DNA of 64,000 nt from Drosophila miranda. Taxonomy: Eukaryota > Arthropoda > Insecta > Diptera > Drosophilidae. Positions 23,801 through 34,608 of the stretch are shown here, one piece after another; positions within the stretch are counted from its first letter, which is position 1, and each line of letters opens with the position of its first letter. Under the pieces are notes generated by a model. The model worked only from the letters and a program-made list of their open reading frames with translations. It was not told the origin of the DNA and ran no database searches. The position numbers and the translations under genes are program-made. The stretch lies in contig NC_046673.1 in assembly GCF_003369915.1 (NCBI RefSeq), positions 22,497,718 to 22,561,717 on the forward strand, given 5' to 3'.

Positions 23801-26800
23801 CTCAAAATAATAGGTACACCACTTCAAGTATTGTTATGAAAAAAGTTTGTTAACTGGTTATTATTATTTTTTGTTGCCTAAATGGGATTTGATAGTTAAT
23901 ATCCACCTTTATTTTTTGTCACCTTTATAATTATTTTTGGCGTACTTTTAATAAGCGTCTGGCAGGTGTCTCATACCACAATTTTTGGGATGCCCTCGCA
24001 TAATTTTTGATTATTTAAAAATGAAAACTTAGCTAATTTTGTTTCGTAAATCTGCCCACAAGTTTTCGATTGGATTTAAGTCGGAAAATTTAAGAAGCCA
24101 CTTTAAAACGTCTATTGTTTGGTCCTCACAAAATTTGGTCAAAAGCTTGGATGTGTGCCTTGGGTCGTTATATTACTTAAATACCCAATGGAAACTCATG
24201 TTTTCTTCAGCATAAGATAGCATAACTGTCTGCAATCTGGGTTTGTATTGCTCAGCGTCCATTCTGTTCGTTGTCAGGAAAAATGGACCTACGCCGTACC
24301 AGGATGAGCAGCCCCATATCTTTAACTGGCACCTCCATGTTTGACAAATTTTTTTTGTGAAACATGGATCAAAATTCTTTCTTTTAAGGCTTCCTACATT
24401 GCTTTCACATTCATTCCCTAATAAATTTATTTTAGTTTCGTCGCTCCATAAAAGGCTTCTCCACTTTTTCTCTCCGGCGCATCCTGCGCAGTCTTTATGA
24501 TCTTTAGCAAAAGTTTGCCCCATGGCTAAATTTTTTTGACGCGTAAGTTGGACCTTTCTTTCCATTCTCCTTGGAAGGCTGGCTTGTTGTAGCCGTCTAC
24601 GGATCGTTGGAGCACTAACTTCTAGTGCAATTTCTGATACAATAGCCTTTGACGACTTAAATGGGTCCTTATTCCTCAAAGAAAAGTATGTAGTGGTCAC
24701 GTGTTATGGTTGTTTTCTGTGGCTTTCCGCGAGTTTCCTGACTAGGTTTTTATTTTTAAAGTATTTCAACAAAATTATGAAACCTTTTCATTAATTTAGC
24801 AATGGCCCGAAGAGATTGGCCTTCTTTTTTCAGACTAAGAGCCAATTGGGCTGTACAATAAGACTTTCGGCCTATTCTTGTAAAAAAAAAATAATTGTTT
24901 GCTTATATTTAGACTGTAGTTAATGAAATGGATGTTTAATTGCCAAAAAGCCAAGAATTTCCAAATTATTCACTTGATATTCAAAATTTACTGACACTGT
25001 ACCTATTATTTTGAGCAGCCAAAATGTGATGTCAACTCGCAATATCGCTTAAAGCTCTGTTATTCGGCGGTTTCCCTGTTTCATTTTTTTTGTCACGGAA
25101 CTGCAATACATTGACAAAAAAAACATACCAAAAAAAATTTTGTTTTCAACACTTAAAGTACGATAAAACTAATTATTAATGAAAAGCTTCAACGTGTACC
25201 TATTATTATGATCAAGTGTGTATGATAGGAACGGGAGTGCAGATTATCAGACCCAGCGACTTTCTGAGGTGATGTTTGCAGTGGGATTTGATTTTGGCCA
25301 AGGAAGATTTTGACAGGTTGCAGAATGACGAGCACGCGTACTCTAGCCTACTTCTGACGAATGCCTTGTAAAATATAAGCCCCCTCTTAGGGCTAATACC
25401 ATAGTGGCACCCACTGAGTAATCTAAGAAACGCACAGTTTCTGTTCTGTTTGACTCCGAGATGGCCAGATCAATGTGACCAGAGGCTGAGTTGTTTGCTA
25501 AGATAGTCCTGCCTAGGTATTTGATCTGCTCTACTTGTCTGATCTCAACTCCTTGATGCGAGATATTTAGCGCAGTTCTGAGATTTTTTACGTGATTTTG
25601 TAGATTTTTGTCGGCTTCTAAGGTTGCTCTGGCATCAACCAATTTTTTGGTGAGGTAGAGTTTTAGCCTGCAAGCGTTTCTCACGCGAAAAAGTTTATCC
25701 GTTTCCTCGTTCCACCATTTCTTGGCAACGTACTTGTTCTTGCTTGGGAAGGTGCTCCTCCAGATTTGAAAAGTCGCTTGCACCCAGAATCCGGGCTGTT
25801 CTGTTGTGAAGGATCTTCTTGCCTTGGAGGGGGGCATTTAGGCCTTGCACTGTAGTTCGGAAAAGAAAGGTCAAGAACAGAGAATTGAGATGGGCCTACT
25901 GGAGAAGGTTGGGAACCGTCGTTTAGGCAGATAAATCCCGCCTCTCGGGTGGAATTCCCAATGCTGCGACCCTTGCGATCACAGATCGGATTTCCCCAGA
26001 TAGATGACTTAGCGTTGAAGTCCACTACTGAGGGTATGTCAAGCGAAGCCGCAAACTTAAAAACCTTTTTTGTGCCCGATTTAAATTGTGAAACTGTTGT
26101 TGATGGCGGTGCATATATGCTAAAAATATTGAGATTGCTCTTGAGGTTTAATGTTTTTATTCCTTAAATTTCCAAGTCGTTCTCTTTTTATAAAATGCTG
26201 AATTGATTGTTTTTTCTGACCGTCCTCTCTGGGGGTGCAGAAAAAGTTCTAATAGTCTAAAATGCTGCAGTCCGCGTTTTTCAGCACCCAAATCTCTGAG
26301 AGGATGTCAATATCTATTGCGTTGTTATCTAGGAACATTGAGAGGAGCTGTTTGTTGTTTTTGTGTGTCAGACTTTGAATATTTAGCTGAATCTTCATTG
26401 TTGGATGTTTTGGGAACCAACTGCCATCCCTTGGGCAATCTGAGGCCTATTTAGTTCTGCGTTGGAAGCATTGACAGATTCTCCAATTTCCTGAATAAAT
26501 CTCCTTTAATAATGTTGTTTGGATCAACCAGGAACGCTGTGAGTTTGGCTCCTAGTGCGTTTAGCTTATCCTGGGCCAGAGAAGATGCCACGGATGGAGA
26601 TCTAACAAATATCTCGCTCATTTGGAAGCAGTTTGAGTTTATCGAGTTCCTCCACTCTGCCATGTTGGCTGCTGCCTTGGCCGCCTCTGCGTTCCGGGCG
26701 GCAGCCCTGTTGGATTTGGTCACTTCCGCGGAAGAGGTGACAGATCGAATTTCCCTGGCGGACTCTGAGCTGTTATTTAGGAGTTCAGGGGAGCGGTTAG

Positions 26801-28917
26801 ATTGCCAAATGGGTCTGGGAAATTCCACTTGATCCCTTCGGCTGGGAGAAGTTCTATCAAAAAGAATGAGATAATATCCTTGTTGTGATCTTGTCCGCAT
26901 TTGAAACATTTCGCTCCACTCTTGCCATGTTGCGCCAGATGGCCAAACCTAAAGCACCTGAAACATTGAATAAACCTGAACAAAAGGTATCACTTCTACT
27001 TTAGAATATAGAAAATTGATTTTAGGTAGGTACACGTTCCCCCGATGCTCTGCCTCTTCGCGTAATCCGAACTATCTCCGAAACTATTAGCGAATGTCGT
27101 GAAATATTTTAATTTTTTGTTCCTTCCACAAACAATTTTTGATTAATTATAATCTAACAAATTAAACAACAAATCCTAACATCCTAACAGATTCAGACAT
27201 TTTAAACAGTTATTTTATTGCCCCATTCTACACTTGAGCTACCATTATTCGAACGTCTGGTTCTTCGAGCTGAAGCGGGTGGCAAGTCGAACGTTTTCTT
27301 TGCATAATAGTGGACTTCGACTTCTGGAAGGTCGACTGTAATTTGTTTACAAGCTCATAAATCAAAAACTGATGGTGGGAAAGGGGAAACCTCGGAAGGG
27401 CGGCCTCTTAATACCTTCTCATACATCAAACGTATTGCATTCACAGGAGAGCGAGCGACTTTCCATAGTTAAGGGATTTTGTTACTCAAAATTCTGATTG
27501 AAATCTAATTTGTCCCACTGTGCACCCTTTACGATCTCCCATTTACGCGTTTCGAAGTACTGATCGAAGAGAGGGGGGTGGGAGGGAGCCACACTTGGGT
27601 TTGTGTGAGGTGTGAGCGAGAGCGATAGCGCAAGAGCTACTAGAACAGCCCCGCCCTCCCCACTTACTCCCCCACTTCACCAGTGACAAAAAAAATTCAA
27701 AGTGAAACAACAATTAGCAATAACAGCGGCAACAAAAGCACGGCATAAACAAATGCCGTTATGTGTAAACATGCGAAAGAGGAGACACACTCGAAATCGA
27801 AATCCATAACAATCGACTGTGGGGGCGAGGGGGTCTGGGGGCGAGGGGCCAGAGAGCGAAAGAAGAAACGCAAGAGCGGCGTGGCGCGGCGTATCATGAA
27901 ACTTACTCCGGAAATGCCAAAAAATAACCAATAAAATACCTATTGACAGAGCGAGAGAGTAAACGACGAGGGAGAGAGCGCATACGCACACACACACACA
28001 CACACAGAAAGCATGGGCTGATGAAAATCCAATGGGAATGCGGTGAGGGAGGATAACGTGTGGAGGGGGGCTGTCCGCAGGGTGGTGTCACTGGGGGATG
28101 GCTGTGGCTGGACGGACACACGGGCAAGTGCTTTTTTTTTGCCATATATGGAATAAGATACCGCACATACACATGTACATATGTATGTAGGTATACATAT
28201 GCAGTCTTGCATGTGTGTGTGTGTGTTTGCCGAAAACAAGTTTTGCTGTGCTTTTGGTTTTCGCACTTGGGGCCAACCGACCGACCGATGGACGGACGGA
28301 CCGACCGACAATCCTCCCCCGCCCCAAACACCTCTTATCTATGCAATCGTCAAACGCCACGATTAGGGAGGGGGAGGTAGATAGGAGGGTGAGGACACAG
28401 TCCCGTTATGCAGTCCCTGAATCGATAGCGTTTGGCCCCCTTTGTCAACACGGGGAATCAACTGCTTATAAGAAGAAACAAGCAATGTTTCTTATCAGAA
28501 CACAAACATGCACACACAGCTTATTGGTACTTGTAAACCCCCTCCCCCGTTACTCGGCGACAAAAACTTACACAGTGGCAGGTTTGGAGTGGGACGCGGA
28601 CTCCTGGTGGTGGGCGGGATAAAGGTGCCGCCATAGACGCCCGCTGTGGGGGCCTGCGCTGGCTGAGGAACTGGTGGCGCGGGTCTAGAGGCTATGCTGA
28701 TGGCCGATCCAACTGTGGTGGAGGTGGCGGCGAGGCTGCCGGGGGCTGCCGGTGCTGGTTGGACACGCGCCAGCGATGAGGAGCCTCCGCTGACGCCGCT
28801 GCTGCCGCCGCGCGGCCTCGATAAGACGATTTGTTCATGGGATTCGTTCTGCGCCTGCAGCGCAGCCTCCAGCGACTGCAGTCGGCTGCCAATCGTTTCG
28901 AATTCGATGGTGGACAT
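14829..28917 (-). CDS. hep: Hemipterous, JNK kinase (MAP2K7 family)
   Basis: The product is the dual-specificity kinase that phosphorylates JNK (Basket) in the JNK cascade of dorsal closure and stress. Ten coding exons on the minus strand: 28917-28572, 22056-21584, 21510-21331, 21264-21044, 20976-20812, 18074-17446, 17046-16561, 16463-15906, 15623-15044, 14967-14829. They splice to 3777 nt, or 1258 aa, in one frame. The start is [11 protein letters not shown]. The kinase domain spans about 167-430: [20 protein letters not shown] lysine, HRDVKPSN (289-), DFG (309-311), activation sites Ser319 and Thr323 in SKANTRSAG, then APE. The long C-tail is Q-, S- and P-rich with polyThr and polyGly runs and ends RTIDQ, as in the long fly isoform. 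Low-complexity expansions make it somewhat longer than I recall for D. melanogaster. Shorter isoforms ending after the kinase domain are possible but not resolved. Confidence 0.97.
15624..15905 (-). other. hep intron 8, open in frame and 282 nt long
   Basis: The intron has a GTGAGT donor and a CAG acceptor. Its length is a multiple of three and it contains no in-frame stop, so retention would insert 94 residues rather than truncate the protein. Confidence 0.6.
18075..20811 (-). other. hep intron 5 (2.7 kb)
   Basis: This intron separates the kinase-domain exons from the low-complexity tail exons. It has (TG)n and ATACAT microsatellites near 18290-18440, GAGA runs near 18490 and 20640-20680, and a short dispersed-repeat-like patch near 18960-19080 (CTTCGGGCTGACCGAAG). 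I see no convincing extra coding exon, though a terminal exon for a short isoform could hide here. Confidence 0.5.
22807..23166 (-). pseudogene. RNase H domain of the non-LTR element
   Basis: This is a 119-codon open stretch with the RNase H order Glu in [11 protein letters not shown], Asp in LLTDSRNGA and Asp in [12 protein letters not shown]. It is the last domain before the 3' tail and the best-preserved part of the element. Confidence 0.75.
23597..25220 (-). mobile_element. Tc1-type DNA transposon with IR/DR ends, nested in the retroelement
   Basis: The 1624-bp element is bounded by TA dinucleotides (23595-23596 and 25221-25222). Its ends are perfect complements: CACACTTGATCATAATAA on the left, the reverse at 25220 on the right. 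A second, inner pair of related motifs (TGCTCAAAATAATAGGTAC near 23798-23818, complement near 25000-25020) gives the IR/DR architecture of some Tc1 families. Removing the element and one TA restores an uninterrupted retroelement reading frame, proving that it inserted later. Confidence 0.85.
23950..24880 (-). pseudogene. Tc1-type transposase, inactivated
   Basis: The N-terminal helix-turn-helix reads [19 protein letters not shown] (about 24855-24795) and then breaks. The central part (24700-24173) holds the first catalytic Asp in [14 protein letters not shown] at 24173-24175 interrupts the frame just before [11 protein letters not shown], the second catalytic block. After the stop the same frame continues to [10 protein letters not shown], which carries the third acidic residue, and ends early at LRNKIS. 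All three catalytic blocks are recognisable, but one nonsense codon and N-terminal frame breaks make it non-autonomous. Confidence 0.8.
25343..26025 (-). pseudogene. endonuclease and reverse-transcriptase fragments of the non-LTR element
   Basis: The endonuclease C-terminal half ([32 protein letters not shown]) breaks frame near 25850. It then reads on as [18 protein letters not shown], the linker before RT. The frame then jumps directly to the thumb-like [12 protein letters not shown]. Several hundred codons of RT palm between these two points are deleted. Confidence 0.65.
26451..26983 (-). pseudogene. gag-like ORF fragment with zinc knuckles
   Basis: Two cysteine-rich knuckles near the right end are followed, after a frame change near 26890, by a short RT-upstream region. 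No intact gag frame survives. Confidence 0.6.
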
Positions 28918-30546
28918 TGTTACGGTTCTTTACGGGATGCTCCTCTCTTCTCTTCACTCTTTCTCTTCTCTTTGACCAGCACGAGAGCGATGGCGGCGGA
29001 GGAGCAGAGCAAGTCCTGGGATCTTCGATTTTTCGTACTGCAGCGGCAGCGGTGGCGGTCCGCAGCACACACACACACACGCAGCGTCGGCGCCTTTTAT
29101 TCTTCCTTTCCCTCTCTTTCACTATATTTTTGGTCGAGGGGTGGGGGCAGTGCACACGCGCTTTTGCACAAATAGTTAACTGTTGTGGCCGAAACAAAAA
29201 CAAAATTCACAAAAAGAAAACAGCGACAGCGGCGAGAAAGAGGGAGAGAGAGAGAGTGAGGAACGCACTCACTCACACAGCACCATACAACAACAACAGC
29301 AACAGCAGGAGCTCGCGATTTTTTTCTTTTTTTTTCGATTGGCACGACGGCGACGACGTTTGCGGGTTTTTGTCGCAAGAAATCGCTTCTGCGGTTTTAT
29401 CCTATTATGATTTGCAGTTTTGCCGCGGGCTGCGGTCGCGTTCGCACTATTATTGCACCTTATCTGCTTTATTTATTGCTTGGAATCGCATGTAAAATCT
29501 ATAAAACGACGAACGACCTGGCTGAGCAGCAAACTATCGATAGACTAAACAATCGTTACACAAAATCCCGTAGAGAGCAACCATGCTGGCAACCCTGCCA
29601 CCTTCTCCTCTCTATCGTGATTAAAAACGGAATAGACAAACTTAAAACATTTGAAATACCCTTGATGCGAAAACTCCCTCCAAATACTAGATATTCCTGG
29701 TGTTCGAAACAGGTAAAAACCAGAAGAAGAGGTAGCTAAATATGTGTTTCAGTGACACTTTTTGAGCATACAACAGACCTTTTTCATTAATGATAAGGTG
29801 TTATTGTATTTTCTATTTGCCAAACCAAGTGCCGCCTATCGCACAATAATACCACCATTTTTTTTGTGTACATCGATGAAACTGAAAATAGAATAAAAAG
29901 TCGCGGGTATATCTGATCCAGCGACGGGAAGTATCCCAAAAGCTGTGTCGATTTTCCCTGAGCTCAGAAAGTTAGTTCCGCTGAAGATATATCTATATAT
30001 TCCAGTACAACATATAATCAAATAATATATTATCACCAAAACTATATGTATATCGATATGTTCATGTATCAATATATATCTAACATCTCTAATTGTTTTT
30101 GACGAGGACGAAGAATACGCGAGGAAAAGCAAGAAAATCGTAGAGAAGCGCGAGAAAAACAGGAAAAGTGCAAAACGGAAAACCGCGGCCACAAAGTCAA
30201 ACCGAAGCGCGGCATTTTCCTAGCGTTTGCATTCCATTCAGACGCGCAGCGAACGTGCTTTCCACGAACACGACCAGGTTTTTTTGACCAAATGTGGTAA
30301 AAATAGCAGCCAGCAGAAGCAGAGAAGCAGCAGCCACAGCCGCCGCCGCCGCGCCGTCGTCGTCGTCGCCGACTCCCAAACTCCAGAAAAGCCCACACAT
30401 TTGATTCTAAATCACCCTCCCTCCCTCCCACACACGGACACACGCACACTGAAATCCGTGCGACAGCAACGGGGGAAATCCTTGCAGAAAAGTGCAACAA
30501 CACACTCACGTAGAACCGAAGAGAGACCCAGAAGAGCCAAGCCGCA
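28918..30546. promoter_or_regulatory. shared divergent 5' region of hep and lic
   Basis: This is the 1.6 kb between the two start codons. The hep side (28918-29500) is C/T- and A-rich leader-like DNA. A perfect DRE octamer lies at 29535-29542. The lic side is G/C-rich upstream of its ATG, with CGTC and GCC repeats near 30340-30370. Transcription starts are not resolved. Confidence 0.55.
29535..29542. promoter_or_regulatory. DRE (DREF/BEAF) octamer
   Basis: TATCGATA is the exact Drosophila DNA-replication-related element. It sits about 620 bp upstream of the hep start codon, where a housekeeping-type promoter for hep would be expected. Confidence 0.55.
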
Positions 30547-31863
30547 ATGTCACGACCACGTCCGCGTCCCCAACCCATCAGTATCCACCGCGAACCGGAA
30601 CAAGCTCTGTAAGTTCTGCCCCAATCCCCAAGACCGAAACCCAAATCCCAAGGGATAAACCATTACTTTCCTCTCGGCCGCCCTCTTGCTGTTTTTATAG
30701 TGTCCCGCCACGGAACCTGGACTCCCGTGCCACCATCCAGATCGGGGACCAGACCTTTGACATAGATGCCGACAGCCTGGAGCGAATCTGTGATCTGGGA
30801 CGAGGTGCCTACGGCATTGTGGAGAAGATGCGACATCGCCAGACGGACACAGTGCTGGCAGTAAAGCGTATACCGATGACCGTCAATATACGGGAGCAGC
30901 ATCGTCTGGTCATGGACCTGGACATATCGATGCGATCCAGCGACTGCCCCTACACGGTTCACTTCTATGGGGCGATGTACCGCGAGGGCGACGTCTGGAT
31001 CTGCATGGAGGTGATGAGCACCAGTCTGGACAAGTTCTATCCGAAGGTCTTCAAGCACGACCTGCGCATGGAGGAGAGTGTGCTGGGAAAGGTAAGCGAC
31101 TCCATTGAAGGGAGCGAAATGTTTTCTCATCGGATCATCCGGATCGCTCCATAGATTGCCATGAGCGTGGTCAGTGCTCTCCACTATCTGCACGCCCAAC
31201 TGAAGGTCATCCATAGAGATGTGAAGCCTTCGAACATACTGATCAATCGCGCCGGCCAGGTGAAGATCTGTGACTTTGGCATCTCAGGTAATCATACCCT
31301 GCCCCTCTGGCTTTCCATTCTCTGGATTAATCTCAGCGTCTTCTCAACCGCCTGGTCTCAGGTTATCTGGTGGACTCCATTGCCAAGACAATCGATGCCG
31401 GCTGTAAGCCGTACATGGCCCCCGAGCGCATCGATCCACAAGGGAATCCTGCACAGTACGACATACGCTCCGATGTGTGGTCGCTGGGCATAAGCATGAT
31501 TGAAATGGCCACCGGCCGCTATCCGTACGACAATTGGCGGACGCCATTCGAGCAACTGCGACAGGTAATCATCCATCCATCCGCCGAAGTCTCCCTTTAA
31601 TCTGCAATTCCCTTTTCCTGGGTGTATTTTCGAAGGTGGTTGAAGACGATCCACCCAGGCTGCCAGCGGGCACATTCTCGCCCGAATTCGAAGACTTTAT
31701 CGCCACCAGCCTGCAGAAGGAGTATATGGCGCGGCCCAACTACGAGCAGCTGCTGAAGCACAGCTTCATTGTGGAGCATCTGCAGCGCAATACGGACATT
31801 TCCGAGTTTGTGGCCAGGATACTGGATTTGCCGGACGAACAGCCGCAGCAACCGACAAAGTAG
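30547..31863 (+). CDS. lic: Licorne, p38 MAP kinase kinase (MAP2K3/6 family)
   Basis: The product phosphorylates p38 kinases in stress, immunity and oocyte patterning. Exons 30547-30608, 30701-31091, 31155-31287, 31362-31564 and 31636-31863 splice to 1017 nt, or 338 aa. The short basic N-terminus is a likely p38-docking segment. The kinase domain follows: [13 protein letters not shown] glycine loop, VLAVKRIPM lysine, [12 protein letters not shown] catalytic loop, [16 protein letters not shown] with the Ser and Thr activation sites, [12 protein letters not shown], and a DVD-type C-lobe. The product ends soon after the kinase core, as usual for this family. The ATG at 30547 was chosen because it precedes a canonical donor and joins in frame to the highly conserved [12 protein letters not shown]. 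Confidence 0.97.
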
Positions 31864-33750
31864 AGGCCCCGTCCGCAGTCTCTTCCCGTGTAAATTGCCG
31901 CCGTCTTCTTTCTAGCATGCATTTCGTACATGTGTGTGAGTGTGTGTGTGTGTTGTGTCTCTGGAACTGGAAAAAAAGAAAAGAAAAAAAATCAGAAAAT
32001 AGGAAAAAGAAAAACCCAGCCCATATGGAAAACATTATATAATTCTAGTTGTAAGTGAAACCAAAAGCAAAAGCAAACGAGCAGAAGCCGAAGGCGAAGC
32101 CAAAGCCGAAGCCGAAGCAGAGAAGCATCTTCCCTCAGCTACGACGAACTACTTTTTGGGCGGAGAAGCCGCCAGCCACCATCCACCAGCCGCCCTAGCA
32201 CTTACGCCCTACGCTCCAAAAGCCTCTTGCACTACGCTCAAAGCCAAACCGTGCCTCCCGTCAGCTGTCAGCCGTTGTGTTAGTTAGTTGCTGCTGCTAA
32301 ATCTATATCTTATATATGTATACACACTATATTAATCAATTTGTACTACGAGTGATCCAAAAGAGAGAGAGAACGAGAGAGAGCCATGGAAACCTTCAGG
32401 GACTGGGACTGGGACTGGGAGGAGTGCGAGTGCGATTGTGAGCGTAAGCGCCGTCGCGCAGCCGTAATAATGGTAATTGTCTAACAAATAAACCATACGC
32501 GGATTATAGCTAATTAATGTTTAAACATCTCTTGTAATTACTTGTTGATTTTTTAATATGTATAACGATAACGATCTAAATGTACAAGAGCGAGAGAGAG
32601 AGCGCGCGCGCGAGCGTAGAGCGGCGAGAATTCAATTAAGGCGAGATGTACGATGTACGATATCCGATATATGATGTATGTATGCCCTGCCCCACCCCCC
32701 TTTCTCCCAACAATCAATCAATCAAGCAATTAATTAACATTTATATTTACATTTAACAACGAATGCGCAAGGCTCTAAAGCAATCAATTGTATTACTGGC
32801 CCTGAAGGATCCTCCTTTGGAGGACTCTTGCAAATAAAAGTGTGCTAGAAAGCCCGCTTCGGCCAGCCGAAGTTTATATACCCTTTGCAGTTGCAACGAG
32901 ATCTATGAGAGCGTTTCTTTATGTATTTAAGGACTAGAGGATCGGACAGATCGGAGATCCCTGCAATCGGAAGTTTTTTCTAACAATCCTATTCTATCCT
33001 GTTCTTCCCACAGTCTTCCGACACCCTTTGTACCTACGATAGCTATATGCTGTAGATATATGTGCGTATTTTATGGATCCAACCTTGGGAGTCATTCGAA
33101 ATGATAAGAAAACATCAGATGGGGGACCGATATCTGCTTTGGTAGCTATTAAATATAGTGAGGCTTGAAGACCGAAGTTTTTGTACTCAATCTTCCAACA
33201 AAATTGATCTTCCCCAAGAACCTATAGAATATGGAGGCACACCTTTCAGGGCTTGTAATTTCGTTTTAGAGTCTTTCAAATGAAGGATGTATGTACTTGT
33301 TCATTTCCTCATAAAGTTGCATCTTAATTTAATCTTAGTTTAATCCCCGATGATATATTTAAGAGATTTTCAATGTATTCATGTATAAATTCAGATACAA
33401 AATGAAATATAAACGTATACGTGTTTGGCTGTGGACTGGCTTCCTTCCACCTGAGCGTTACAAAAACTCTCCTTGTTACCCGCCCTATCTATCAGGAAAA
33501 AGCGCGCACCGAAAGCCCTTATTTATTTGCGATGCGATGAATAACTGCAACTGCAATCGATCTCACGCTCACAGCTGCTATCGATATACACCTAGGGATG
33601 CACTTTTCCAGAAAAAGTTCGATTCTACTCTGGTTCTATCCGCTTTGGGGTTTGGGGGATCATAAAACTCTGCTAATCTCTGTGTCGATAAGATTGCGGC
33701 TGACGGCCCGGCCCCACAGTCCACAACCCACAACCCAACTGGAAGCTAAA
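31864..33750. other. lic 3' UTR and intergenic DNA
   Basis: Poly(A) signals for lic occur at 32487-32492 and 32833-32838. There is a degenerate GAAGCCGAAGGC-type array at 32080-32120 and GAGA/CGCG runs near 32590. A dispersed repeat begins near 32855. No other gene was recognised. Confidence 0.6.
32855..33330 (+). repeat. dispersed repeat with CTTCGGCCAGCCGAAG hairpin head
   Basis: It starts CGCTTCGGCCAGCCGAAG, followed by TTTATATACCCTTTGCAG. The complement of the same head occurs near 39935-39960 (GGGTATCAAAGGCTTCGGC). The 3' limit is uncertain. It is probably a degenerate MITE or Helitron-related element. Confidence 0.5.
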
Positions 33751-34608
33751 ATGAGCGTGCCGAATCTGCTGCTACTTTCCTCTTCGCGAGTTCACGGCCA
33801 TGGGTATCTGGAGCATGCTCGCGCCCAGCTGGAGAATCTCTTCAAGGCGTAAGCAATGGAACAGTCTTCCAGTAGTCCTTCAAAAACACTTTCTCTTTCC
33901 CTCTCAGTTCCAACGTGAAGACGGTGCTCTTCGTGCCGTATGCACTGAGGGATCACGACAAGTATACGGCGCTGGTGCGGAATGCGATTGCACCCTGGGG
34001 CTATGATGTCGAGGGGCTGCACACCAAGGAGAACCGGGGACAGGCGCTGCGCGATGCGCAGGCCTTGTTTGTGGGCGGCGGCAATACCTTTGTTCTGCTG
34101 CGCACCCTCTACGAGCTGAAGCTGCTGGAGCCCATCCGGGAGCAGGTGCTGCAGCGCGGTCTGCCCTATGTGGGAAGCAGTGCGGGCACCAATGTGGCCA
34201 CCAGCTCCATTCACACCACCAACGACATGCCCGTGGCCCATCCGCCCAGCTTCGAGGCCCTGGGCCTTGTCCCATTCAACATCAATCCTCACTACCAGGA
34301 GACGGACCCCAACAGCGAGCACAAGGGGGAGACGCGGGACGAGCGGATCGCGGAGTTTGTGGCCTACCACTGCCGGCCCGTCCTCGGCCTCCGGGAGGGC
34401 ACCAGTGTGCGGGTCGAGGGCAACAAGGCCACCCTCCTGGGGGATCGGAATGCTAAGCTTTTCCAATCGTAAGTAGGATCCCGAAGCCTGTTACCCGCCT
34501 CACCTCACCTCACTGTTAACCCCTCTCCGTCTCATTCATGGCAGCGATGGGGGATCCAAGGAACTGCCACCCCAAGCGGATCTCAGTTTCCTGCTGAGCA
34601 AGGACTAA
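33751..34608 (+). CDS. alpha-aspartyl dipeptidase (peptidase E, S51 family)
   Basis: The enzyme hydrolyses dipeptides with N-terminal aspartate and is cytosolic. Exons 33751-33848, 33908-34468 and 34545-34608 give 723 nt, or 240 aa, about the length of bacterial PepE. Catalytic features: the GSSAG elbow with nucleophile Ser124, TTNDMPV with probable Asp138, and NINPHYQET with His161. FVGGGNTFVLL is the conserved substrate-pocket loop. It has no signal peptide. It is convergent with Chpf. Two overlapping AATAAA signals follow at 34769-34778. Confidence 0.93.

Larger units (their letters stand above)
22692..27222 (-). mobile_element. decayed non-LTR retrotransposon with RNase H (I/LOA-like)
   Basis: It reads on the minus strand. 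Near 26980-26890 are gag-type zinc knuckles ([14 protein letters not shown] then CFKCGQDH). At about 26025-25900 is part of an APE endonuclease ([11 protein letters not shown], then VLDLSF). At about 25730-25340 and 23630-23440 are post-palm reverse transcriptase pieces ([28 protein letters not shown]). At 23166-22807 is an RNase H domain ([32 protein letters not shown]). The RT palm with its YxDD motif is missing. A perfect 13-bp repeat, CCATTCTACACTT, flanks the block at 22679-22691 and 27223-27235 and is probably the target duplication. The 3' end is A-rich. Without the inserted Tc1 element about 2.9 kb remains. The gag-EN-RT-RNH order points to the I or LOA group. Confidence 0.8.
22057..28571 (-). 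other. hep intron 1 (6.5 kb) hosting nested transposons
   Basis: The intron runs from the first coding exon (donor GTAAGT) to the exon opening with SEAGTNRRR. Apart from the retroelement block at 22679-27235 it contains simple-sequence DNA: (CA)n near 22325 and 27985, (TG)n near 28210, and a GACC/GACG array near 28275-28310. Confidence 0.8.

Noticed and set aside
28088-28622. Several 60-140 codon ORFs on both strands in hep intron 1 near the GACC/GACG and CA repeats
   Set aside because: They are generated by simple-sequence DNA, with no family resemblance and no splice context.
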